DNA of 64,000 nucleotides from Lineus longissimus (GCF_910592395.1 NC_088309.1:20338599-20402598), one strand, 5' to 3'; numbered from the stretch's first letter, positions 22,601 through 35,756 are shown. The notes: generated by a model not told the origin, from the sequence alone. Program-made: numbers and translations.

Positions 22601-23611
22601 AAAAAATAAGATAGCCTATGATCAGTCAATGGATATTTACTCCAATACAAGTTTGTGCTGTAAAATGTAGAAAGAAAATACATTTTAAACATTACTAAAC
22701 TTTCAAATCCTTTTAATTCAGCTTTTTTTAAATGTCACTTTGTGGTGATTGCACAACAATACTTACTGTTAACAACAAGGATATTCATGGTATCTCGGGC
22801 AGCTTTGTTTTTCAATTCACAGATATACTGGCCAGAATCGGCTATTGATACCGATTTTGATAATTTGACTTTGTAGATTCCTCCTTCAAAATATGACCTA
22901 AACCCTGGGGATCCGTCTCCAAATGTTTTGCCAGCATTGAATCTAAGCTCACTCTCTGAAGAGGTGTGATATTCTAAATAAAGTTTATCATTTGGTTTCA
23001 AGAATAGTCGAGTTACTGAAGGCTTTGGGCTAATTCGTGTTACTGTATCTTGTGCAGCTGAAATGAAACAGACAAACAATCTTGAGTTTTGAGCGAGAAG
23101 AAGCTTATCAACAGTTACTAGTATTGGAGACAAACACCATCACAATGTCATGTATAGTTCTTAAGCTAGCACCATACCAATAGTCACTTACACACCAGTC
23201 GGAGGAAGTCACTGCTAGTGGCATAGTGCTAGCCAAAACCAACCTCAATAGGCCCTATAGGGACAACGATAGAACAAGTGGTATGCGACCATGTGATGTG
23301 GTCTTTTCTTTACTGCTGCTTCATGCTAGTTGATTCTGGCAATGTGAGTATTTTAAGATACTTTGGACTACCTAAGAGGCCCAAGTAATAAAATAGGGCG
23401 TGATGAAATAAAACATGTAAAGAAGCCATTCCTCGGTCGGCCATGTTGTCAGCTGATTTCTACTGTACATCCCATGTACATTCACAGTCGTTGCATACAA
23501 ATCAAAGACAGGTTGCCGAGGAGAAAACTCATCATTTTCACACTCACCTATAGCTGACACCAATATCGCTAGCGTGCATATTTTTATGCACAATGATTCT
23601 CTGAACATCAT
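19605..23611 (-). CDS. Basigin/neuroplastin-family membrane protein, three Ig domains
   Basis: Seven coding exons: 23611-23548, 23057-22767, 22468-22271, 21865-21773, 21109-20807, 20084-19955 and 19668-19605. The first five junctions are phase 1 and the last is phase 2, giving 380 residues. Order: signal peptide (about 1-21), three Ig domains, one membrane helix, short basic tail. The membrane exon reads YAALWPFLGIVVEVVILCVI then IFIYEKKR. It keeps the buried Glu and the FIYEKRR motif that define basigin/neuroplastin, partners that carry monocarboxylate transporters to the surface. The tail ends DDDLRKRNKNIKA, like the neuroplastin NVRQRN end. Ig domains 2 and 3 have normal Cys-Trp-Cys sets; the first lacks its B-strand Cys (KLYLEYHT). 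The second Ig is split by an intron. Several N-glycosylation sites occur. The transcript from ANKLE1 starts 1.4 kb upstream on the other strand. Confidence 0.9.
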
Positions 23612-23757
23612 TCTGAGAGAATATTATGTTTTACACGATCAAAATTGAAGAAGTTCGAAGAAAATTGAAGGTGTTTGTTCCAACCCCTGGACAAATCTTA
23701 CGGAAGTCGGTAGACAAATCGGACGATCACACACGTCACATGACCATGTCGTCATTC

Positions 23758-23810
23758 GGTATCCGGTCGTTTCGCTTCCTGACTTTTTCGCCCCCAGTCG
23801 TTTCGCTCCA
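23758..23810 (-). repeat. Short dispersed GCGAAAC/GGGGGCGAAA repeat, copy 1
   Basis: Its reverse complement aligns with 55854-55905: both read 'ggagcgaaa.gactgggggcgaaa' and end 'ggatacc'. This copy is about 150 bp upstream of the basigin-like start codon. Confidence 0.6.
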
Positions 23811-24111
23811 AATCGTATTCACGTCTACTCTCATGGTTGGTGTTTTTTGAATTTCCGGTTTGTTTTGGTAATTAAACTGCAATTTTAGTCACTTGCATTG
23901 CTCGTCTTGTTAAATATTTGGGTACTTACGATATCTATGTGTTTTCTTATTAATTGATTTTGAGTATAAAAGTGATGTTGTATTTATTGCAGCCATTATT
24001 AGGCAACTGTACCGTTAGTATTGTTTTCCTATGCATAGACTAGAGGATGGGCAGCGAAATCCGTTTGACACTCGCCTCTTTTCGTCACTGTCATAGTATA
24101 AAACTAAAAAA

Positions 24112-24135
24112 TATATATGTATATATATATATATA
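24112..24135. repeat. AT microsatellite
   Basis: 'atatatatgtatatatatatatata'. Confidence 0.9.
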
Positions 24136-25044
24136 ATACCGTCATCGGATGCCACAAGTTTTAGCCTACAGTTCCCTATTCCGTCGTGCCGACAAGTGAA
24201 TATCAGTCCTAAACTAAGTCTCCTCTCACTGCCAATAACTCCCGCCAGGTAACAGCCCTTCTGACGGCTGATCAGGGGGGAGTTGTCGGCGGTGAAGGAT
24301 GGATGTACGCACAACGACGGTGGATCGGCATGCTTACTGTCAACATCACCGAAGACGGGTGCCATGAGATTTACAGTTCCTTTACCGCCATCAGATGCGC
24401 ATCTGAAATGCCACACACACTATACCATCATGCCACGAAGTGTGTTTCAAATAGGCTGGGGGACGACTTGGGTATGCGAACCCCAAGGTCGGAACCCCAA
24501 ACCCTCTCCCAGCTTACACGAATGCGACTAGACTGTCGGCAATGGGCCCTCACAACAGGCATGCATGCACGCACCCACAGGACTTAACTCCGGGCCTCCT
24601 TCTACCTCACAACCTATATAACAACAAACCTCTCTTATATGTGTTGCCTTTTTCCTATGCGAATGCATTGTTCCCATGGTGTACAATCATGTTAGCTAAT
24701 ACAGAATATTCAGTCAGTGGAATTACACTTTTTTCCATTATTGTTTGCTATTGATATTGCCCTATTGCCCTTTTCAGGAATCAATTTTGAGCATTATGTT
24801 TACAACATATTTATTATAACACGAAATATGACTTTAAAACGCCAACACAGAAATCTTAGTGCACTATCTATAGACTATCTATTGACTGTGTCAAAGTCAA
24901 CCAAATGTGATAGAAAATTATTTTGATCAGCTAGTCCGCTGTTGCCCCGAGTCGATTATCGCTTTAGATCAACTGCAAGCAAGACTGCCCTGACCTCTAA
25001 TGACTTTTGATCTTTTTCCAGATGGCTGCAACACATGATTAAAA

Positions 25045-28000
25045 ATGTCATACTCTTACATGTACAGTAGAACAAAGGTTGAGCTGAGCAGTGCTGGGAA
25101 GTTATTCAATGCGTTACTGGAGGAAAACGAAGAGTGAGTGTGGATCATCATTTTTATTGCAAGGAGGTTCATTTTTTGTCAGACCCCTGGAAACCAATTA
25201 TGGTGTTATCATCATAAGCAACTACTGAGAGACCAATTACAATGAATTAGGAAATGAGTAAGCTGAGGGCAGTTCCAAATCCTGCATGAAATTCAAAAAC
25301 TTTGATAATAATATCATTCTCTCCAAAAATACTGATATGTAATGATTAAAATATGATTTTTCAGAAATGGGCTGTATCTATTGAAAGGTGTTTCAAAAGA
25401 ATGGTGTCATTACAATGCAGTGCTGTTTCAGACATTTTCTCCTCGGAGCCCTAAATGAAACTCCTCCTTACTTCAGAATTTCCAGGTTAAAGGGACTGCC
25501 AACTTGAATATACTGTAATATATTTTTTACAATTTCTAGCGCCATTGCCTTAGAGCTAGAACATGGAGCCAACCCTAATCTGCTGCTGCCAGAAGAAGGT
25601 ATAACGCCATTTCATTATGTTGTTGGAGGAGCAGAAGATAAGCAAGACCTCACAGCCCTGTTCCTGTGTTATCATGCCAACCCTAATGTCAGGTTAGAAA
25701 TGAGTACATTTTTTTCAATTGTATGTTCTGCCAGTGATCATCTCATTTATGTTTACAGTTTAGTGTCAAGGAAAGTGAAATCCTCTCATCATCAAATATG
25801 AAGATAAACTCTTTAGTTGGGAGTGATTTTAAGTGTATCTTCTTTCAAGATACCGTAAACCTGGAAATATTTGCACGCCTTTTATTTCTGCCTTCACAAC
25901 CCAGTTTTTGTCATAGTTCAATAGCCACTGAAGCGTTAATGAGTAAAGACTACTCGGACATTTACAGAACAGCTTCGTAAGAGTTGTAGCAAGAGTGCTC
26001 TGAAGTTTCAGCATGGTTCAACTTCTGGTTTTGCATCGGTATCAATAGCTCTCTTCTTATTGATCACTACTCGTGCAAGGAGCTTTAATGTGCCTGAGTG
26101 TTTTCTTTTTGCTGTTTAGATCATCAGAGGGCCTCACTCCACTGCACGTTGCCGCTACATGGGGAAGGGAAGAATCTGTTCGGCTCCTTCTACAGAATGG
26201 TGCCAGTCCAAATGCTCAGGATGAGGTAATGCCTTAACATTGTATTTTGCGATACCTAAATATTTAAGAGCAAATAACCAAATAATCCTGCCTGGCTCTG
26301 GTATAGTGAATTCATAGTATTTTGGAAGTGAAAGTCTCACTCATTATTCATATGAAATGGGAATCTATGGATTAAATCCATTCAACGGTGCTATAACTAT
26401 ATCCAGAATCCATTCCATATGGTATGGGGGGGGGGGGGGCATAATTTGGTCTTGCAGTTATGATAGATGTTTAGAGGACATTAAAACAAGGAGTGACTCT
26501 ACCTTACAGTGCATTAGGGACTATGAATATCATGGCATTGAGTGAATTACAAAATAGTTGTAAAAGTTTTACTTTTGGTTTTGGAAGGTTTGTCAAATAT
26601 TTTAGTCAGAAGTTATTTTGGTTGATTTCCAGAATGGCCAAACAGCTCTTGAGATGGCATTTGAGAAGGGACACCTAAATATCATCTCCATTATTCAAGC
26701 ATCTGCAGTTTGCGATGAAAAGGAAGAGGAGTCGGAACTGCCCAAATATGTCAAACAATTACGTAAGTGTTTCATGGGCAATCTATGACCATTGACTGTC
26801 ATAACTTAATCGTTTGAATGAAGCAAAAAAACTGGGAGGTGAAATGTTGAATTCATTTTTCATTGTGAAAATAAATGTAAGGCAACCAAATTATACCCAT
26901 GACATACACAGATTGGCGATGTCCCAAATTATATATTGATAACGATCTTGACTGATAATCAACTGTTATATTGTGTACACTAACCTGAAGTTATTCCATG
27001 GGTTTTTATGCTAGAAAAAAGTGTAGGTCACACACTTTCGTGATTTTAATGGAAAGTGCATGAGACCTCAATTTGGTTGCACTGCTCATGATTTCGCAAG
27101 AAGCCTTTGGGTAGAAAATCCAAGAAAACTTTATTCCAGAGTATGAGCTGCTGACAAATCGGACTGATTGAGCATATATGTAAATTCTCAAATGTTGTTT
27201 TCAGGGTGCATTATAGACAGTGAAGCTCTCCCTCGATGTTCCAACTCTGAAAAGCTCACTCAGGACATGATAGATGAAGTGACGCATGGTGTTGGCAACC
27301 TCATGCGGGACAGCAGCTTTGATTCTGATACAGACAACTCTCTTGTTAGACCTGCGAACAATGGGAAACAAAGAGCGGACGACTGGTCTAGATCCAACTG
27401 TTCTCTCTCCAAGGACAAGTATCTTCCTCAAGGTATTGGAGAAGGCTTCATGAAGGCCAGTTTCGAATCTGATGATTCTGGAGCAGAGAACCATTCGTAT
27501 GATAACATATCTAGTGAAGATAACCATTTGTGTGTTTACAAATCTAGCGGAGATGACCATTTGTGTATTAACAGATCTGGAAAAGAAGACAATTTGTGTG
27601 TTAACAGTTCTAGAGAAGATGACCATTTGTGTGTCAATAGGTCTAGAGCAGAAGATCATTTGTGTGTTAACAGATCTAGAGCAGACGGTGATGGTGCTTG
27701 TACATGTAGCTTGAATGTTACACAGGAATTGCAGAAACTCTTGGAAGATATCGAGGGGCAGGGTGCCGATCCAAATGGTACGGCAGAACTTGAACAAATC
27801 TTGCATAATTTGACTTTTTCGAAGCATAGAATTGACGTCACTTCCCCTGACCACCCTTGTGTTCAAGTCAAATCTGATCTAGATATGGCAAGCGACTTGG
27901 ATGCAACCATTGCAACGTCAAGTTCAGGTAGTTATCATTCATGTGAGGAAGGTGTTCAAAATGGCAATGAACTTGAGGACATGCATACAAATGCTGGTGG

Positions 28001-31000
28001 TGTCGACACAAGGGTCAACATGACACTGGTACATTCAAAATTGAATGAAACTTTTACGCTTGATTCAGAGGGCAACATCATTGATGCTCAGTTTGAAGGT
28101 GTTCAAGAAGATAAGCCAAATGAACTTGTTTTATTGCGTGACAAAATCATGCCCCCGCCTTCTGCTTCTTGCATTCCTAGTATAACGTTTTCAACAGTTC
28201 CTCGGGTTGTGACAGAAAAAAATCCCTTTACAAAAGTAAACCGCCATGGTTCACCATTGTCAGGGCAGTTTGATGATGCTGACAGCCTGCTTAGTGAAGA
28301 CATCTCCTTGCTATCATCAGATCACTCGAGTGGTCATTCAAGTCTTTCAGACTCTACCATAATATATGAATACCAGTATACGGACATTGAAGATGGCCAT
28401 GAACTGATTGAGAGACACTTTGTCTCAAGATCTGTGACACCGAGCCCGGACACCACTGTCTGTTGCTGCAACTCCTATGACAGTGCACCATCAGTGGCCT
28501 CAAGTCTTCCCTCGGTGGCGTCCAGTGTGCGGAGACTCGATAATCTTCAAGTACGTGAAATGCTGCAGAATTTGGGTGATGTTCCAGGACCGGTGACTGA
28601 ATCAACACGCCTTGTGTACCTAAGACGATTGACACATTTGAGGAAAGATCCTTCTGCCCCAAGAAGAGTTGTGAAACCGACTTGTTCAGGTAAAAAAATT
28701 AAATTTCGGGTCGTTCCTGATATGCATCTTTGCAATTTCCGAAAGGTATGCTCCAAATTGTTTAAATTTGGAAAAGTGTGTGTCAAAATAGCGATAAAGA
28801 TACATGTACCAGCAGAGCTTGAATGTGGTTCTTTTACTTAGAATCTAACGATAGAATACATGTATTTCGATAAGATGAAAGAACCTGGGGTATTCTGAGA
28901 AATAAAAAGGTTTGTGCTCACTTTCATTTAATGGAATGTAATAATGATTATATATGTGTCCGACTTTCAAATTGTAAATCATTCAATTCTGAACTGTGTG
29001 GGTCATATTTTCAAAGATCACACCATTCGAGAACAGTGCAATTCTTTGCAGAAACAACTCAACTGCTGAAAACTTTGAACACCAAACCACGTTTTTGAAT
29101 ATGTCACGATATAGGAACTGCTGTTTTTCCTCCAGGCTACTCCCAACAGCTGTCAACCATTCTCCAAGGAAGCGATGACCTCTCTGTTAAAGACTTCACT
29201 GCTATTGATGAGCAGGAGATGAGTTCAAGCTTCAGTGATCCAACAAGGACCTGGCGAGAAGGATCCCTAAAAGCTTCTTTCAATTATCTTCTGCTGGATT
29301 CATCTGTCACGCAAAATCTTCCCATGGCGACTAATCTTAGTAAGTTTTCAAAATTTTTAATGAAAGCTGTATTTGGAAATGTAAACATTCAGAATATTTG
29401 GGAGACCCTTTCTGTCAGTGCATACAGTCCTCGTAAATGTTTCTTGTTGTAACTGGAGACCTGACCCGAACCGGGGTGAGGTTCTCCGGGTTCAAAGAAA
29501 CTTACTTTGAGCACAATAACCACTTACTTTTAGCTATAGACAAAATAATTCTGAGGATGAACAGTTCAGTATCAGTAAATTCTCTCAATTCATTTGGTTG
29601 GCACTCAATTCAGTGTCAGAAGTTTATCAACATTATCTTGTCACTGCCAAGCTTCTGGTCCAAGTTGATTATCAACTTCAAAACCTCAGTCGTAGTGAAT
29701 TTCACTTTGTTCCTCAAGTTATGTCTGTTCTTCTTTCAGCCGAGCATGAGAAGTTCAAAATATTCATCAGCGCCGTGTTATACATCGGAAAGGGCAAGCG
29801 ATCTCGTCCTTATTGTCATTTTTATGAAGCTTTGGACAGCAGGAAAAAAGGCTGTACCGGTAATGGCAAGGTACTGTATTTGAATGAATATGCTACTGTT
29901 ATGCAAGCTCAAGGTTCATTCCTGATGTCTCAGTTTTTCTTGAAGAAGATCATAATGCTATATCACCACTTTTTCAAGGTTAAATCTCCTGTAGATATGT
30001 TATCATGTATGCGATGGAGACCGTGTTGTTTCTGTAGATTTTGATATTGACATATGTAGCCTTTCACAGATCTCTTGCTGAGAACATATCAACGATTTTA
30101 AATGTGTTTTCAGGTTGATGCATTGAAATTATTGTAATCATTTTCAACTATAATGTGTACTTAACTAACACCTTTCTGGTAGAAAGAGGCTCTCAATGGC
30201 TTACACCAATTCATGTCCATTATATTTTCTTGTGGCTCTGCTAGATAGAGATAAACATTGCCCGAGTGCATATATTGAGCTTTTCCTTTTCACAGGTGTC
30301 GAACAAAGTGGAACGAATCCTTGATATTTGGAACCAAGGCCTTGGAGTTGTGTCTCTCCATGTTTATCAGAATGTGTTACCCGTGGAGGCGTACACTCGA
30401 GAGGCTGCCATGATCGATGCGATGGGTAAGGAAGGTTTCCCAAGCATCCCCAAGTGTTATTCACGTCATGCCTTTCTGTCTGAAATTTAGTGTGAGGTCG
30501 TATTGTTTGCCACTGTCCGTCAACCTCTTCAACATCACATCCTACATCTAGGCTGTAAATAGTGCAACCACTTAATACCTGACTGACCATTAAGACGGAG
30601 GGATTTGTTTGTAAGGATATGCTTGTATTGAGTTGGAAGATCAAAGAAATGTAGTGCATTACTTGGTGTGGTACAACTCGGGTTCATACTAGACATGCTG
30701 TCTTTGTTGATTTGACCTAGTGTCCAGGACGGAGTCTTTACCAAGTACGGCACTCCTGATTGAACTCCTACCTGAAAGTGAGATGTTTACATTTTCTGTT
30801 TAAAAATCATCCATTAGACAGTCAACTCTGCTTGCAGAAGTCTAATCCAATCCAATAAACCTTTGAATCTCTTTTGCGTGCATGTAATCACATCGCTTGG
30901 AAACCAATATTTCTGATCATTTCTCACTTCTTTTTAAGGCATGGCGAATCTCACAAACATTCAGAAGGGAAACTATTATGGTGTGGCGTCCACATGGACT

Positions 31001-31111
31001 CCCAACAAAAAGCGAGATCTTGGAACGTTTCTTCTGTTGAAGGCTTTCCATATCTTCATGCTGGAAGGTGAGAGACAGATTCGACCAGGAGATATAAAGA
31101 CAGGCGAGTAA
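25045..31111 (+). CDS. ANKLE1: Ankyrin repeat, LEM domain and GIY-YIG endonuclease (ANKLE1 homologue)
   Basis: Nine exons: 25045-25133, 25540-25692, 26120-26225, 26633-26762, 27205-28689, 29136-29339, 29740-29870, 30296-30425 and 30939-31111. All phases agree, giving 866 residues. ANKLE1 is a nuclease that cleaves chromatin bridges at the end of mitosis. Residues about 10-145 are ankyrin repeats (LELEHGANPN, GLTPLHVAATWGREESVRLL, NGQTALEMAFEKGH). A long acidic middle follows, with five 11-residue repeats. LEM is at about 602-638 (MLQNLGDVPGPVTESTRLVY). The GIY-YIG domain (about 700-850) has YLLLDSSVTQNLP, VLYIGKGKRSRPYCHFYEAL, VEAYTREAAMIDA and ANLTNIQKGNYYG, which include the catalytic Tyr, Arg, Glu and Asn positions. 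Some introns contain short extra open frames but no competing exon. Confidence 0.93.
27510..27674 (+). repeat. Five 33-bp in-frame repeats inside ANKLE1
   Basis: Units read SSEDNHLCVYK, SSGDDHLCINR, SGKEDNLCVNS, SREDDHLCVNR and SRAEDHLCVNR. The DNA units are about as similar as the proteins ('gatgaccatttgtgtgt'), which suggests recent expansion. Confidence 0.9.
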
Positions 31112-32768
31112 GTGTTGTCTGCATGCCTGCAATTTGCTAAATTGTGCATGCGTTGCTTTGGAACTAAACGCGTTTAAGGGTATATCTGGACATGAAATAT
31201 TCGTCTCGATTCATCGCTGTATCGCCAATGATGAAAAACCCTGTTTTGGCATAAAGCAGCGGAAAAGTCACAGACAAAATGTTTTTATATCAGCGTGATT
31301 TGTAATTTGTAGCTCAGAGCAATTTGTATGTCATGAATGACATTGGTTTATTTCCCATTCCTGTTTTTGTCATGACATTACACAGCCCTTAAAATATGTT
31401 GTTGCAATCCGACATTTGAAGTAAAAGCTTGGGGAAATGTGTGGTAATATCCCAATATCATCTTGTGCATTTGGAAAGAAGTGTTAATGGATCCAGGTTT
31501 CTCATGAGAATGTCGAGTCCAGATATACGCTTTAAATGGATGTTGATTTACTTCTTTAGTTTATATGACTGCCATTGTAAGACAACGGCTACATTTTACA
31601 TGTATATTAACATACTTCTGATCTGAGGAAAAACAAAATATTGTCATGTATAGACATACAAGTTTCATTTGTTGAGTTGAACGTGTTAATAGGTTTACTT
31701 GGTGTACGCTTACTTATTTGTTATTGCAAAACTTGTTATCTGTGCATTTTAAGAATCTGGTTCTTCTGAAAATGGTTGTAACCTCAGTAATGCATTCCTG
31801 GTGCCGACCTTATCCCAAAATGTACAACAGATTTGGCCTTCAAGGGTAATTATAATATAGATCTAAATGTATGGTAGAACCTCTACATTAAAAGGACACT
31901 GTACTGTACATGCAAATGAAGAGGTGACCCACAGGTCATAACAGATAAAGTTGAATAGAAAGAACCAAAGTGGGACTAAAAAATTTAGTATCCATGCTAG
32001 AGAGAGTTCCCCTTCCCCTAGGGAGGTTCCACTGACTGCTCCTGTTAGTGCCCTGATGTTCGTGGATTTGTATTCAGAATAAATGTTGAAATTATGTGCA
32101 ATATCTTGAAATAATGATAAAAATTTGGATACCAAAACACTGGATGTCAGATAGGATTAGTACTGAACATAAGATTAGGACTGTAGTGGTTAACCCTTTG
32201 GAGTCTTAAGCTGAAGTGAAATAGAATTCCTGATTTTCCCACTGCAGCATATCATGTCTGTGTTTAACATTTTCAAGGACTGCATAACCCTGCCCTAAAT
32301 CATGTCAAGAATGCCCACAAGCTATCAAGATTTGTTATAAGATGGTGCATCTGTCAATTCGAAAATGACCATTCAGGCTCCAAAGGGTTAATATTGGATG
32401 CATAAATTTATAATAACACTGTTTTTTTATTGTTTATCACACCTTGTGAATCTTGTACTGCTGCTAAAATTGTCACTGTTTTTATGTATGACATTTTTCT
32501 TCGGCAAACATAATGCTCACAATGAAACAAATGACATGTTTTTTTCAATAAGAGCTTTAATTCCTGCTGCTTCTTTCTGCAAGTTATAGCTTTGAACTGT
32601 TATACTTTGAATAAATAACCTGCATAAATACTGTTATAATTTATACTTTGTTTATCATTTTGTTGATGAAATGCATACCATACCATGTTTTAACATGAGT
32701 TTGACTGTGTTCAGCCTGAGGTCAGAACCTTTAGAAAGATGCAAGAAAGGTCCATAAAATGTGTTTAT
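31112..32768 (+). other. ANKLE1 3' UTR and convergent intergenic DNA
   Basis: ORF-poor and AT-rich. Poly(A) signals for ANKLE1 are possible at 32078-32083 and 32610-32615. The OATP array converges from the other side, with a candidate signal at 32764-32769. Confidence 0.45.
32610..32615 (+). terminator. Candidate poly(A) signal of ANKLE1
   Basis: AATAAA about 1.5 kb past the ANKLE1 stop. An earlier one lies at 32078-32083. Confidence 0.3.
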
Positions 32769-32769
32769 T
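32764..32769 (-). terminator. Candidate poly(A) signal of OATP cassette A
   Basis: Minus-strand AATAAA 516 nt past the cassette A stop. Confidence 0.35.
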
Positions 32770-33284
32770 AATCGGAATAAGATAATGTAAATTTTCAATA
32801 CATGATAACCTCATTGACCAAATCACTGGCTCAATCAAAATAAGCAGTGACAAATATGATTTACATAATTTACAAAAACCAGTGCCTTAGTTTTCAATAT
32901 GAGCATTTAAATGAAGACTGTCACTGACTCTATAATTGTCTGTATGTAAGTGCAAGTTCAGAGATACATTTGGAAATTTACTGGTCGCTATACTGATCTC
33001 ATCAGTCTAATAATCTGTTTGGGCGAATTCTTGCTTTTTAAAAAGATAACCCTACATCATTAAGCTACTTCTACCCTGACAGAATTTTTACTGGTTTTGA
33101 CATGAATGTATTTTGTTGAACTGTCGACATCAATCAACAAGCTACTTTAATCTTGACAGAATTTTGAACAAATTTTAACATGAATATATTTTGTTGAACT
33201 GCTGTGAGTAAGTAAGTTAAGTTTGTCTGTGAAATCAGCAAAAATCGGAGTGCTGTTTTCTCATGAAATAGACTACAGGCTTGC

Positions 33285-35756
33285 TCAGACCACAGTTTGT
33301 TGATCTATGACACACATGTCCTTCCCATCAAATGTCACAACTGCATCTTTTAAGACCTGGTCCCTTACTCTATTTTGTTTTTTGGCTTTTGACCAAAGAT
33401 ACCACCAAATATACAGTCCAATGAAGATGGGGAAACTTCCCATTCCTATGCTGGTCCCAAGCATGCGTGTCCGGAGTGGGTCCTTGTCGTAGATAAGGCA
33501 TGCACCACAGGCTGTGGGGTCTTGGAACATGCAAGTTCCATCTATGATGGAACCAAAGACTATGGGGGCTGGAATCCCTGCAAAAATCCACAAATTACTT
33601 ACGGCGCTTTGATCATGTTTATTGTTATGAGAAACTTTGGAATGTCATCTTATCTATTCATCACGATTTATGGGAATTCTTAAACATGATGACCACCAGA
33701 GTCCCAATAGGTCAGTTGTGTCCACAGACATCAGCAATAGTTATACTGTAAAGGTCTGGTTTCTCTGACCAGCTTATCTGTTGATGTTATGTCAATGTCA
33801 TGTGAGGGAAAGTACGACAAGGGATTGGACTATAAAGTAGAGTGTACTAACTCAGTAAGAGTACTTTTAACAAGTCATCCATGAGGAATGTTTTACAATA
33901 CGTTTGGTGGTGGTATTGTGTTGATGCCGGTTCCTAATTGAACTTCATACTTACCAACTATGGAGAAAAGGAACATTAGGAAGCCAAGTGCCAGAGACTT
34001 ATCCTGGTCTTCAGTACTTCTGTTGAAGAGAAAAGGCTTGAAGGGAAACGCTGATATAATGGAATGTCTATTGGTACATAATGATGCATGACTTCTTCAA
34101 GATCTTCTTCAGTGTTTGCTCTGCACTTGGATGCTATATTCTCCTGAAGTAGTTCTCCTCGAAGGCGGGATAAGCATATTTTGTGTGCCACCTTTGGGCT
34201 TTGTTCTGCATTCTCTGCAAGTCTACCCCTGCAGTCTTGCTTAGGCAATCAAGGACCACCAACTCAGTACTAATTCCTAAAATTTTGCATGCACTATTAA
34301 GGTGGCCATTATGAGAGAAAGTTTTGCTTCTGATTCTACAAATAATACCATTTAGTAGGAGAGTAAGATTTTTTTAAATGCCTACCTCAATAGGAGCATG
34401 ACACCAGGCATCATTCCTAATCCATTTAACAGGGCTGCAGCAAACAGAACAGCGGCAAAGGGGATGAGCATGCCACAGCCCTTGCGACACGAACCCTTCC
34501 TGGCACCACCATCAGGAATGCAGGAACAATTTTGAAAGGCTGTCTGTGAAATTGTCTGTGTAATAAAGATATATCAATCACACGGCCCTGACATATGTAT
34601 GGCAAACCATTTTTTCATCGGGGGAAGATTGTGAAAGAAACAACGTTTTTTGGCGAAGAAATCACTTGGTATTTTCCCCCAAGAAACCCCTGATATTATT
34701 CCACAAAGCGGTTATTTTTGTTTCCAATCCTCCCAAAGACTAGGATTATTTATCTCAGTGTGTTTGAACCAAGTCTCTCTGAGTCGATAGTATAGCTTAC
34801 AAAGATAGTCAGCTGGCATTGAAGTTTTGCCATTTACTAGTGATCATTTATTTTGCTGAATTGGGTTACCAATGGTCCACACTCCTTCTGAACCATACCA
34901 AAGAAAGGTGGTTGTTCTGAACCTTACCGAGTTGAAGTCGGAGCATCCCGCGTGACAAGGAGAGTAATAAGTGATGTCATCACTCCCACAAACAGGGCTG
35001 AAGTAATCTATACCACAGTCACATTGTCGATTGCAACTTTCTGTGAAGTTGTACCTGCAAAAGGAATGCCATTTTTTAAAATGCTGAAAGTCATCTTTGC
35101 TATTCACACTTGTACCTATAGTCTGCCTTCAATGATTTAAAACAGTTGAGCTGCATAAAATTACCAAGTTAGAGGTTTCTCAACCTTGATACAAGACAAT
35201 GGTGCGTGAACTTACTGGTCGTATCCAGTCAGCCCATGTATTGGTGTGGATGAACATCCTAGCCCTATGAAGATAAGTCGAAGTGCGATGGTCCCTATGG
35301 CTATCAGACAGTTGCACCTGGCCAATTCCACCATACCCATGTGCAGTTTGGATGTCATGAACCCACTGGAAAATGTTCCTATCGTGGCTGGAATTGCAGA
35401 TGCCACAACTGAAAATGTCAAAAGAATATGCAATGTTTGATAGTTCATTCAGTACTACTTACTCATTGAAAACTGAATTGAATTCACCACTCTGTTCAAT
35501 TTAACTAAAATTATTTAAGTTTCACTTTAAAGATGATGTCTTTTTAGCTTGATATAATATCAGATCGATTGAAATGTTTGAACATCCTTACTTAAAATCA
35601 TACTGGCGTGGGAAGCAGTTACATCAAACTGATTTTCTATGTATTTGGGGAGGAAGGTGAAGAATCCGATCAGTCCAAATGCAGTTAGAATGATCCCGCA
35701 GCAAGAGAGGCCATATACACGATTCTTCAAGAGTCGCTTCATTGCAGCAGGTAAGC
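33285..35756 (-). CDS. OATP/SLCO C-terminal cassette A (TM7-12 with Kazal-like loop)
   Basis: Six exons: 35756-35592, 35408-35216, 35054-34928, 34543-34386, 34019-33955 and 33577-33285 (stop at 33285). Incoming phases are 1,1,2,0,2,1, and all borders are GT-AG. The first exon reads AAMKRLLKNRVYG and ends ITAS-like (VTASHASMIL), the OATP TM7-8 region. The third and fourth exons hold the cysteine-rich extracellular Kazal-like loop (CNRQCDCGIDYFSPVCG, CHAGC, CSCIPDGG, GSCRKGC), ten Cys in all. The last exon ends in TVV, a class I PDZ-ligand form. No start codon or N-terminal half lies upstream within 5 kb. Joined to the N-terminal module (51165-49552) it gives a 690-residue transporter. It is closest to cassette B, so the two are probably recent duplicates. 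Confidence 0.88.

Larger units (their letters stand above)
23612..25044. promoter_or_regulatory. Head-to-head intergenic region between the basigin-like gene and ANKLE1
   Basis: 1.4 kb separates the two start codons, so promoters of both genes probably lie here. It contains a GCGAAAC-type dispersed repeat (23758-23810) and an AT dinucleotide run (24112-24135). The 133-codon minus ORF at 24015-24416 has no recognisable domain. Confidence 0.45.

Noticed and set aside
24015-24416. 133-codon minus ORF between basigin and ANKLE1
   Set aside because: No recognisable domain, no splice partner, and it runs into an AT microsatellite.
26427-26440. G run in an ANKLE1 intron
   Set aside because: Simple homopolymer with no further structure.
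27472-27714. 80-codon plus ORF in another frame over the ANKLE1 repeats
   Set aside because: Open only because the 33-bp units lack stops in that frame.
27201-27866. 221-codon minus-strand ORF opposite ANKLE1
   Set aside because: It is the shadow of the repeat-bearing ANKLE1 exon; its regular pattern mirrors the 33-bp repeats and it has no domain.
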